Assembly: GCA_028698375.1 (NCBI GenBank)
Contig: JAQVDI010000012.1
Location: 1-14,538 of the forward strand
From: Patescibacteria group bacterium
Lineage (GTDB): Bacteria > Patescibacteriota > UBA1384 > JAGGWG01
Direction of reading: 5' to 3'
DNA length: 14,538 bases
Position 1 is the stretch's first letter; each line of letters begins with the position of its first letter. The translations under genes were made by a program, and so were the position numbers. The notes beneath the pieces were generated by a model that made no database searches, had not been told where the DNA came from, and saw nothing but the letters and a program-made list of their open reading frames with translations. Positions 1-5,323 of the stretch are shown in pieces.

Positions 1-395
1 AAAACATTCGGGTTGAAGGAGCATTATTTCCCCAAATCAAAGACATTGAAAATCCTTCAGTCTATGGCAAAATTTTTGCTTTCGGCATAACTAATGATAC
101 ACAAGACCAAGTTTTAGCTTGGGATTTGGCCAGATCATTGTCGCAAAATTTTAGCAATCGTTATGTCAAAAAAGACACTAGCACCCGCGATTGGCGTAAT
201 GCTCGCGGGACCACTGATGTTTGGCAGACACAAGTTTCTTTTGCCAAAACAGTTTTTAAAAACGGTTATCCTAACGAATTTGATCAAAATATTAAAGAAA
301 TGATTAATTTAGTTGCCTCTCAAACTGCTTCTAGCCGCACAGCAATTGACAAAGCTGCCAATCAAATTAATCAACTTATCAACATCAAAAAATAA
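1..395 (+). CDS. C-terminal part of a probable extracellular solute-binding protein
   Basis: The frame is open from base 3 to the stop at 393-395, so the gene begins before the window. About 130 residues are visible. They run through a segment resembling the closing lobe of sugar-type ABC solute-binding proteins: a LFPQI stretch, then YGKIFAFGI, then AWDLARSLSQ, an R-containing W/R-rich turn (STRDWRNARG), and a final helix ending TAIDKAANQINQLI. That end pattern (Ala-rich helix, then QIN and LL/LI) is typical of family 1 solute-binding proteins. Their job would be to bind a sugar or similar solute outside the membrane and hand it to an ABC permease. The TTG at 126 is in frame but is only an internal leucine. 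The next gene starts 8 bases after the stop, so the two are probably cotranscribed. The assignment rests on pattern memory of a fragment and could be wrong. Confidence 0.45.
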   Translation, partial: NIRVEGALFPQIKDIENPSVYGKIFAFGITNDTQDQVLAWDLARSLSQNFSNRYVKKDTSTRDWRNARGTTDVWQTQVSFAKTVFKNGYPNEFDQNIKEMINLVASQTASSRTAIDKAANQINQLINIKK

Positions 396-403
396 ATCTT
401 TTA

Positions 404-682
404 ATGCTTGCTCAAAACAATACCGATCTTGACACTTCAGCTTTTGCTGCTTATGTAAAAGAAATTTTTTTTACTTATGCCATACCTCTAGCTGTTGGCG
501 GAGCAATTTTAATGTTTGCTATAGGTGGGCTAATGATTATTTATTCTGGTGGCGATGCTAGCAAAATTCAAAATGGTAAGGATATTATTACAGGCACAAT
601 TATTGGGTTGATTTTAATGCTTTTAGCTTCTATTATTTTAGCAGCCATTGACCCTGATCTGGCACAATATTTTCAATCATGA
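404..682 (+). CDS. Pilin-like two-helix membrane protein 1 (TrbC/VirB2-like)
   Basis: A 92-aa protein with two hydrophobic helices (about residues 24-47 and 61-82) joined by the loop SGGDASKIQNGK (48-59). This helix, SGGD loop, GK turn, helix layout is shared by all five genes in 404-3062 and matches the T4SS-pilin (TrbC/VirB2-like) type found in Patescibacteria. A role as a pilin or membrane subunit of a surface appendage is inferred. The protein starts MLAQ. LAQ is also where the predicted signal peptides of its neighbours end, yet no signal peptide precedes it: the frame is closed by TAA at 368-370 and has no ATG between that stop and 404. It may have lost its signal sequence. No Shine-Dalgarno is visible. 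Its stop overlaps the next start (ATGA at 679-682). Confidence 0.8.
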   Translation: MLAQNNTDLDTSAFAAYVKEIFFTYAIPLAVGGAILMFAIGGLMIIYSGGDASKIQNGKDIITGTIIGLILMLLASIILAAIDPDLAQYFQS

Positions 683-1017
683 TAAATAAACAAAAATTCA
701 AAATTTCAAAACTTATTCTTACAATTGCTTTATTTTTAAGCCCAAACATTGCCTTGGCGCAAATTGAAGAAATTTTTTCGCGCATTGCCAACATTATCAA
801 CTCCGCTCTGAGTTTAATTATCCCAATTGCCGTTATTGCTGTTGTCATCGCCGGCTATCAATACATTACCAGTGGTGGTGATAGCGGCCAAATGGAAAAG
901 GCAAAAACAAATTTAACTTGGATTGTTGTCGGCCTAGCTGTTATTATTTTTGCTAAAGCTTTAATAATTTTTATTTTATCACAATTAGGAGTTTCCTATA
1001 GTGTTTTTGGCTTATGA
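679..1017 (+). CDS. Pilin-like two-helix membrane protein 2 with signal peptide
   Basis: A 112-aa protein. Residues 1-27 form a clear signal peptide (basic start, hydrophobic core, SPNIALA before Q28). The mature part has helix 1 at about 44-63, the loop ITSGGDSGQMEKAK (63-76) and helix 2 at about 78-101. This is the T4SS-pilin/TrbC-VirB2-like arrangement, so a pilin or membrane subunit role is inferred. It overlaps the preceding gene by ATGA and the following gene by ATGA (1014-1017), which implies translational coupling of the first three pilin-like genes. The stretch coding for GYQYITSGG shares 17 identical bases (856-872 and 1696-1712) with the fourth pilin-like gene, marking these two as the closest pair or as partners in gene conversion. 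Confidence 0.82.
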   Translation: MINKQKFKISKLILTIALFLSPNIALAQIEEIFSRIANIINSALSLIIPIAVIAVVIAGYQYITSGGDSGQMEKAKTNLTWIVVGLAVIIFAKALIIFILSQLGVSYSVFGL

Positions 1018-1382
1018 AAAAATATTTATATCACAGTACAATTTTAGCAACTAGCATCAAAGATATTATTTTTGATGGTCCTTGTGGAAAAATTTCCGAA
1101 ACAGGTGATGAAAAAACAATTTTTTACGCTGCCTGCAACACCATTTCGGGCCTAATCAGCTGGGTTTTTATTGCAGCTGGTTTTTTAGCCGTAATATTTA
1201 TCATTTATGGTGGCTATACCATGCTAGTGGCTGGCGGCGATTCTAGCAAAATTGAAAATGGTAAAAAAATGATTATTTGGGCCATTGTTGGAATTGTGGT
1301 GGTCGCTTTAGCGCGCTTCGCAGTTTATTTTGTCATTGGCTTAATCGATCCCCCACCAGGAACACCAGTTCCTCAATATTAA
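1014..1382 (+). CDS. Pilin-like two-helix membrane protein 3
   Basis: A 122-aa protein with an N-terminal region of about 45 residues that is probably outside the membrane and holds two cysteines (C24, C41) that could form one disulfide. Helix 1 (about 46-71), the loop VAGGDSSKIENGKK (72-85) and helix 2 (about 86-111) follow, then a Pro-rich tail DPPPGTPVPQY. No classical signal peptide is visible. The core matches the other pilin-like genes here, with A in place of S before GGD. It is translationally coupled to the previous gene by an ATGA overlap. An AGGAG sequence at 987-991 lies 22 bases before the ATG, too far to act as its ribosome binding site. The function is inferred from the family layout only. 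Confidence 0.8.
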   Translation: MKKYLYHSTILATSIKDIIFDGPCGKISETGDEKTIFYAACNTISGLISWVFIAAGFLAVIFIIYGGYTMLVAGGDSSKIENGKKMIIWAIVGIVVVALARFAVYFVIGLIDPPPGTPVPQY

Positions 1383-1417
1383 AACTAAAATATTATTTAG
1401 TTGTGGATAAAATTGTT

Positions 1418-1446
1418 TTGCAAAAATTAAAATTGTGTTATATTAT
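1418..1446 (+). promoter_or_regulatory. Predicted sigma70-like promoter for pilin-like gene 4
   Basis: TTGCAA (1418-1423), a 17-base spacer and TATTAT (1441-1446) match the -35/-10 pattern well at the -10 (5 of 6) and moderately at the -35 (4 of 6). Transcription would start near 1453, giving a leader of about 57 bases before the ATG at 1510. The gap 1383-1509 is the longest in the pilin array, which fits an internal promoter here. The genome is AT-rich, so chance matches are common. Confidence 0.5.
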
Positions 1447-1457
1447 AAACAAACAAA

Positions 1458-1486
1458 CTTAGTATGGTTTTTTCTACTATACTAAG
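1458..1486 (+). promoter_or_regulatory. Hairpin in the leader of pilin-like gene 4
   Basis: CTTAGTAT (1458-1465) pairs perfectly with ATACTAAG (1479-1486), and the stem extends inward by a G-U and a G-C pair to about 10 bp around a 9-base loop rich in T. It would form about 5 bases from the predicted RNA 5' end. The sequence after it is A-rich, not a T-run, so it is not a normal terminator. It may stabilise the mRNA or control translation of the gene at 1510, which has no Shine-Dalgarno. Confidence 0.5.
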
Positions 1487-1509
1487 ACAATAAAAAAATA
1501 ATAATTTTT

Positions 1510-1860
1510 ATGAAAAAAATGCTTTCTCTTTTCAGCCAAACCAAAACTAAACTTTTTAGTGGCGCTATTTTAGCTCAATGGATTCCAGGAGATTTAACAA
1601 GAAATAGTGATTTAGCAACATTGGTTAATACAATTTTACAAATTGCTTTTGGTCTTGCTGGCTTAATCGCAGTCGCCTATCTTATTTGGGGCGGATATCA
1701 ATACATTACCAGCGGTGGTGGTGAAGGCGCAGAAAATGGTAAAAAAACCATTATGAATGCGATTATTGGTATTATTATTATTGTCGCTGCTTATGCTATA
1801 GCTAATTTTGTTTGGCAACAATTTACCGGCACAGACATTGAATCATCCACGAATCTTTAA
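1510..1860 (+). CDS. Pilin-like two-helix membrane protein 4
   Basis: A 116-aa protein. A basic N-terminus is followed by a short weakly hydrophobic stretch ending in AILAQ (19-23), possibly a poor or shortened signal peptide. Helix 1 covers about 42-62, the loop is TSGGGEGAENGKK (67-79), and helix 2 covers about 80-101. The loop is one residue shorter than in its neighbours and has SGGG where most have SGGD. It belongs to the same TrbC/VirB2-like group, so a structural pilin role is inferred. It has its own predicted promoter and leader hairpin, so it may be made at a different level from genes 1-3, as expected if it were the major subunit. That last point is speculation. Confidence 0.8.
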   Translation: MKKMLSLFSQTKTKLFSGAILAQWIPGDLTRNSDLATLVNTILQIAFGLAGLIAVAYLIWGGYQYITSGGGEGAENGKKTIMNAIIGIIIIVAAYAIANFVWQQFTGTDIESSTNL

Positions 1861-1868
1861 TTTAACAT

Positions 1869-3062
1869 ATGTCTAGAATAAAAGGAGGGAACAAAAATTC
1901 ACTTTTTTCTCAATGGAAAAAAGTAATTCTAGTTATTAGTTTTTTCGCTCTCTTTTTAACCCCAATCCAAGTTTTTGCCCAAGAAGAATCAACCCCAACC
2001 AACACACCTTCACCAACCGAAATAAAAATTGAAGTTCCTGACATTGGTCCAACCGACATTAATGTAGTTTGGAATAATATTTGGAACTTACTTTTTGGTT
2101 TGGCTGGTATCGTGGCAGTTATTTTTATCATTTATGCTGGCTATATGTATATAACTAGTGGGGGCAATACTGATCAAATGAATAAAGCCAAAATGCAAAT
2201 CATAGCAGCAGTAATTGGTTTAATTATTATTATTGCTTCAGTTGCTATCGTTCAATTTGTGGATAAAGCGCTACAAGGCAATCTACAGCTTTTCAGCGGT
2301 AATCTTTCTAGTCGATCACAAAACTCTTCTTCCAGCACCTCTCAATCAAGCAGCTCTTCATCTACAGATTCTCCCGCCGCTAGACCTGCAAGCTCAACTG
2401 ATACCACTAAAATCGAGACTAATGATCAAGAGACAAAAACAAAAATTCAGTATTGTAAAAATTATGAAGAACAAGCCAAAGCCTGTTATGAAGAAGCAGC
2501 TGTTTTTTTAGCAGGCACTGATTATTGCAAAGATGCCAATAAAAATGCTCTTTCTCAAGAAGCTCAAAAAGCCTGCGATACTTTAATAAATTTTCGCGAC
2601 ACACTGTATGACTCTTTAGGATCAATTGAACAAAAAATTGACAACCAAACAATTACTGCAACTGATGCTTTCGTGACTTGTTACAATTCTTACGGAACAA
2701 CTAAAGTTATCTTAACTTGCGACAATAAAAATTTACAAAGAACAATTACAAATGATGATAGCGCTACCCCTTCTCCTGAAACTATACCAGCCAAAAATAT
2801 AACTCCTTATCAACAGTGTACTCAAGATGCAGAAAACACCTATAAATCTTGTCAAAATCAATCAAATCAAATTTGCTATACTCAACAAAAGGCTTATGAA
2901 CCTTGTCTGGGTGGCATCGTCGGATTTTTAAATAATATTTTTAGCTGGAAACTTTGTCCTAAATTGAAAAAAGCTTATTATGATTGCAAGAATAATTGGC
3001 AAAAAACCTGTAGCACTAGACGTAGCCAATCCTTAGAGCTCTGTCGTATTAGATACCAATAG
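1869..3062 (+). CDS. Pilin-like protein fused to a Ser-rich linker and a 14-cysteine secreted domain
   Basis: A 397-aa protein, about four times the size of its neighbours. Residues 1-37 are a signal peptide (hydrophobic core about 19-31, VFA before Q38). A Thr/Pro-rich stretch (40-55) precedes a complete pilin-like core: helix 1 about 72-92, loop TSGGNTDQMNKAK (96-108), helix 2 about 110-130. A Ser-rich linker (147-175) then leads to a hydrophilic region with 14 cysteines (196, 206, 220, 236, 271, 284, 317, 328, 336, 346, 363, 373, 381, 392). The last eight are spaced 10-7-9-16-9-7-10, a mirror pattern that fits two antiparallel helices tied by disulfides. An outside location is inferred from the signal peptide and the even cysteine count. 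The gene starts 8 bases after pilin-like gene 4. It could be a tip or anchoring subunit of the appendage; no specific function is shown. Confidence 0.8.
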   Translation: MSRIKGGNKNSLFSQWKKVILVISFFALFLTPIQVFAQEESTPTNTPSPTEIKIEVPDIGPTDINVVWNNIWNLLFGLAGIVAVIFIIYAGYMYITSGGNTDQMNKAKMQIIAAVIGLIIIIASVAIVQFVDKALQGNLQLFSGNLSSRSQNSSSSTSQSSSSSSTDSPAARPASSTDTTKIETNDQETKTKIQYCKNYEEQAKACYEEAAVFLAGTDYCKDANKNALSQEAQKACDTLINFRDTLYDSLGSIEQKIDNQTITATDAFVTCYNSYGTTKVILTCDNKNLQRTITNDDSATPSPETIPAKNITPYQQCTQDAENTYKSCQNQSNQICYTQQKAYEPCLGGIVGFLNNIFSWKLCPKLKKAYYDCKNNWQKTCSTRRSQSLELCRIRYQ

Positions 3063-3183
3063 AACTAACTAGAAAGGACCAGGATTCGGCTTTCGGTTGC
3101 GGTTATGAGGCCCGTTTCGTTAACGTTACTTGTTAGACGATAAACGACCCAGGCATTATAGCCGACTAACGAATAACGATTTT
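3063..3183. other. Structured non-coding block between convergent genes, possible terminator
   Basis: About 120 bases with a GC content near 45%, clearly above the roughly 30-37% of nearby genes and opposite to the usual AT-rich spacer. CGTTACTTGTTAGAC (3124-3138) pairs with GACTAACGAATAACG (3164-3178), with two mismatches and one wobble. The loop carries an inner GGC-attata-GCC hairpin (3152-3163). The stem is followed by ATTTT on the + strand, so it could end transcripts of the pilin array. No open frame or tRNA-like feature is seen. Confidence 0.4.
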
Positions 3184-4792
3184 AAAAACTTGTTTTTTCA
3201 ATCACTTCTTCTGGCGTAGTAATACCTGCTAAAACTTTGTTCCAACCATCTATAACCATTGGTACCATCCCATTTTTTATGGCAATTGCCTGAACTTCAT
3301 TAGTATTGGGCTTGCCTTGTAAAATTTTATTTAAATCTGCACTTGGCTGAATCACTTCAGCAATCACCAATCGACCTAAAAAACCGGTGCCATGGCAATA
3401 AACACAACCCTGACCACGAGCTATTTCATTCGGCACTTCTGAAACTTTAAAGTATTTTTTATAAATTTCTTTTTGCGCTTCAGAAACTTTAATCTTAGCT
3501 TTACAATAAGGACAAATTCGGCGCACTAGTCTCTGAGCAATTACCAAAACCACATTACCAATTAAAAGAAAAGGTTCTATACCTAAATCGATAAAACGAA
3601 CATACGCTCCGGAGGCATTATTAGTGTGCAAAGTAGATAAAACTAAATGACCAGTTAAAGAAGCTTGGATGGCAATGCTGGCGGTTTCTCGATCACGAAT
3701 TTCTCCCACCATAATAATATCTGGATCATGACGCAAAATAGAACGTAAACCATTAGCAAAATCTAATTTTTGAGTCACTGGAATTTGTTCCAAACCTGTT
3801 AATTTGTACTCAACCGGATCTTCAATTGTCACAATGTTAGTCTCTGGTTTATTTAAAATATTTAAAATAGCATAAAGAGTTGTGGTTTTGCCGCTTCCAG
3901 TTGGACCAGTATTCAAAATTAAGCCATTGGGCTGCATAATAGCTTCGCGAATCTTAGCTTCAACATCTTTGCTAAAACCTAATTGCTCCAGATGCAAAGC
4001 TTGCGGGTTTTCTTCCAAAACACGCAAAACAAAAGATTCCCCATATTCAGTAGGCAAAGTGGAAACACGAATGTCTAAATCGGTTTCACCAAATCGAAAG
4101 CTAAAAGATCCATCCTGAGGCGTATCGCCACGACTAATTTCCATTTTCGCCAGATATTTAATTCTTGAAGATAAGCCCTTGTAAGATTCTTGATTCAAAA
4201 CCGTCACCACTTGCAAGGCGCCGTCAATTCGCAAACGTAAAATTGCCCCATTTTTTTGAGGACTTAAGTGGATATCGCTAGCCCTGGTGCCTAAAGCACC
4301 AGCTAAAACAAGTTCTAATAATTGAGTTGTTGGTGTTTGTTGGATCGCTGTTTGTAAAGCCGCCAAACTCTTAACAGCCTCTTGGATTTGGCTTTCGCTA
4401 ATAACAATTTTTTCTGGTTGCGCCTTTTTATACAACTCACTAGTTTTATTGAGCATGTCTAAACCATGGTCAATACTAGAAGATGAAGCTAGTACAAGTT
4501 GAAAACGCGCTTTTTTCTCTTGTCCTAACTTATCCAAAAAAGGCTTTAAGTTAGAATTATACTGATCAGTAGCCAATCTAACAGTTTTACTCATTTGCAA
4601 ATATGGAATTAAGCGATATTTCTGGCTAATTTCATCACCCAAAAAATGCAAAATTTCCACCTGGATTGGTGAAGTTTTTAAATTGACATAACCCAAACCC
4701 AAACTTTGAGCTTGCATTTTAGCTTCCATTTCTTCACCTTCTACTTGTGAAGTAGCAACTACTTGCTTAATAATTGAAGTTGGTCGCACCAT
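3182..4792 (-). CDS. pilB: PilB/GspE-type assembly ATPase (type IV pilus motor)
   Basis: A 536-aa ATPase that would sit on the cytoplasmic side of a type IV pilus or type II secretion machine and power filament extension. An N-terminal GspE/MshE-type domain covers about 15-125 (GYVNLKTSPIQ, then YRLIPYL). The catalytic domain has the Walker A GPTGSGKT (296-303), the Asp box TIEDPVEY (322-329), the Walker B region DPDIIMVGEIRDRET (356-370) and the His box GHLVLSTLHT (381-390). Zinc-binding pairs CPYC (427-430) and CVYC (463-466) are present, as is usual for PilB/GspE. The set is complete and the length normal. It is convergent with the pilin-like array and divergent from groES. The start at 4792 fits an extended -10 promoter that would make the mRNA leaderless. 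PilB and GspE cannot be separated with certainty here. Confidence 0.95.
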   Translation of the reverse strand: MVRPTSIIKQVVATSQVEGEEMEAKMQAQSLGLGYVNLKTSPIQVEILHFLGDEISQKYRLIPYLQMSKTVRLATDQYNSNLKPFLDKLGQEKKARFQLVLASSSSIDHGLDMLNKTSELYKKAQPEKIVISESQIQEAVKSLAALQTAIQQTPTTQLLELVLAGALGTRASDIHLSPQKNGAILRLRIDGALQVVTVLNQESYKGLSSRIKYLAKMEISRGDTPQDGSFSFRFGETDLDIRVSTLPTEYGESFVLRVLEENPQALHLEQLGFSKDVEAKIREAIMQPNGLILNTGPTGSGKTTTLYAILNILNKPETNIVTIEDPVEYKLTGLEQIPVTQKLDFANGLRSILRHDPDIIMVGEIRDRETASIAIQASLTGHLVLSTLHTNNASGAYVRFIDLGIEPFLLIGNVVLVIAQRLVRRICPYCKAKIKVSEAQKEIYKKYFKVSEVPNEIARGQGCVYCHGTGFLGRLVIAEVIQPSADLNKILQGKPNTNEVQAIAIKNGMVPMVIDGWNKVLAGITTPEEVIEKTSF

Positions 4793-4798
4793 ATACCT

Positions 4799-4807
4799 AT
4801 TATAACA
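4799..4807 (-). promoter_or_regulatory. Extended -10 promoter of pilB, probably leaderless
   Basis: On the - strand TGTTATAAT gives a perfect TATAAT (4799-4804) preceded by TG plus one base. Its end is only six bases from the pilB ATG (4790-4792), so transcription would start at or next to the A of the ATG. No good -35 lies at 17 bases, which is compatible with an extended -10 promoter. Confidence 0.55.
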
Positions 4808-4887
4808 TAAAAAAACAAGAAATTAGAATCCAAAACTTAAACAGAACCTTTAAACAAATCAGGTAGCTTCTAAATTCTATTTATGTC

Positions 4888-4915
4888 TTGACGAAAACTA
4901 TTTTTTTGCTACAAT
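4888..4915 (+). promoter_or_regulatory. Sigma70-like promoter of the groES-groEL operon
   Basis: TTGACG (4888-4893), a 16-base spacer and TACAAT (4910-4915), the latter preceded by TGC (an extended -10). Transcription would start near 4922, leaving a leader of about 32 bases. I saw no CIRCE inverted repeat (TTAGCACTC, nine bases, GAGTGCTAA) between the promoter and the ATG, so HrcA control is not supported. Confidence 0.7.
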
Positions 4916-4953
4916 GAAACTTACTAAAACATTATACAAACTAATAATTAACT

Positions 4954-5232
4954 ATGAAAGTTCAACCTTTAGGCAATCGTTTTCTAATCAACGAGGAAAA
5001 AGCAGAAGAAAAAACTGCTAGCGGCATTGTCTTACCTGACACAGCAGAAAAAGAAAAATCACAATTTGGTGTTATCGCAGCCGTAGGTGATGGCAAATTA
5101 GCTAAAAACTCAGGTTTAAAGAAAGGCGATAGAGTACTTTTGGAAAAATTCGGTCCCACAGAAATAGAGATTGAAGGCAAAAATTATTTAGTGGCAGAAA
5201 TTACACAAATTCTCGCTAAAATTGAAAACTAA
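4954..5232 (+). CDS. groES: Co-chaperonin GroES (Hsp10)
   Basis: A 92-aa protein, close to the usual 95 or so. It starts MKVQPLGNRFLI, the typical beta-strand opening, and has the flexible mobile loop EEKTASGIVLPDTAEKEK (18-35), with the IVL that docks onto GroEL. A GDRVLLEKFGPTEI strand region follows, ending with LVAEITQILA. Seven copies cap the GroEL ring and close the folding chamber in the cytoplasm. It lies directly upstream of groEL behind a strong promoter, with no Shine-Dalgarno before its ATG. A repeat that can form a hairpin separates it from groEL. Confidence 0.96.
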   Translation: MKVQPLGNRFLINEEKAEEKTASGIVLPDTAEKEKSQFGVIAAVGDGKLAKNSGLKKGDRVLLEKFGPTEIEIEGKNYLVAEITQILAKIEN

Positions 5233-5244
5233 CCCAATAGCACC

Positions 5245-5291
5245 ATCCTGAACTCGTTTCAGGATCTAATCTAGAGACTGAAATAAATTCA
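5245..5291. repeat. Hairpin repeat between groES and groEL, with a decayed second copy
   Basis: ATCCTGAA (5245-5252) and TTCAGGAT (5258-5265) form a perfect 8-bp stem with the 5-base loop CTCGT. It is followed by CT, giving the CAT...ATCT frame seen in dispersed intergenic repeats of many bacteria. A weaker TGAA-ataaa-TTCA hairpin at 5279-5291 looks like a decayed copy in the opposite orientation. The stem has no T-run after it, so it would not stop transcription into groEL, but it could affect processing or the ratio of the two proteins. Confidence 0.6.
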
Positions 5292-5323
5292 ACATAACAC
5301 ATTAAAAAATAATCAAAAAAATT

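Noticed and set aside
1881..1889. AAAGGAGGG, a perfect Shine-Dalgarno-like run inside the fifth pilin-like gene
   Set aside because: No in-frame start codon lies 5-10 bases after it, and the signal peptide supports the ATG at 1869.
2233..2511. 92-aa open frame overlapping the Ser-rich linker of the fifth pilin-like gene
   Set aside because: Out of frame with a well-supported gene; low-complexity DNA gives open shadow frames.
3155..3160. TATAAT on the - strand inside the structured spacer
   Set aside because: No suitable -35 or TG extension, and it would read antisense into the pilin-like gene.
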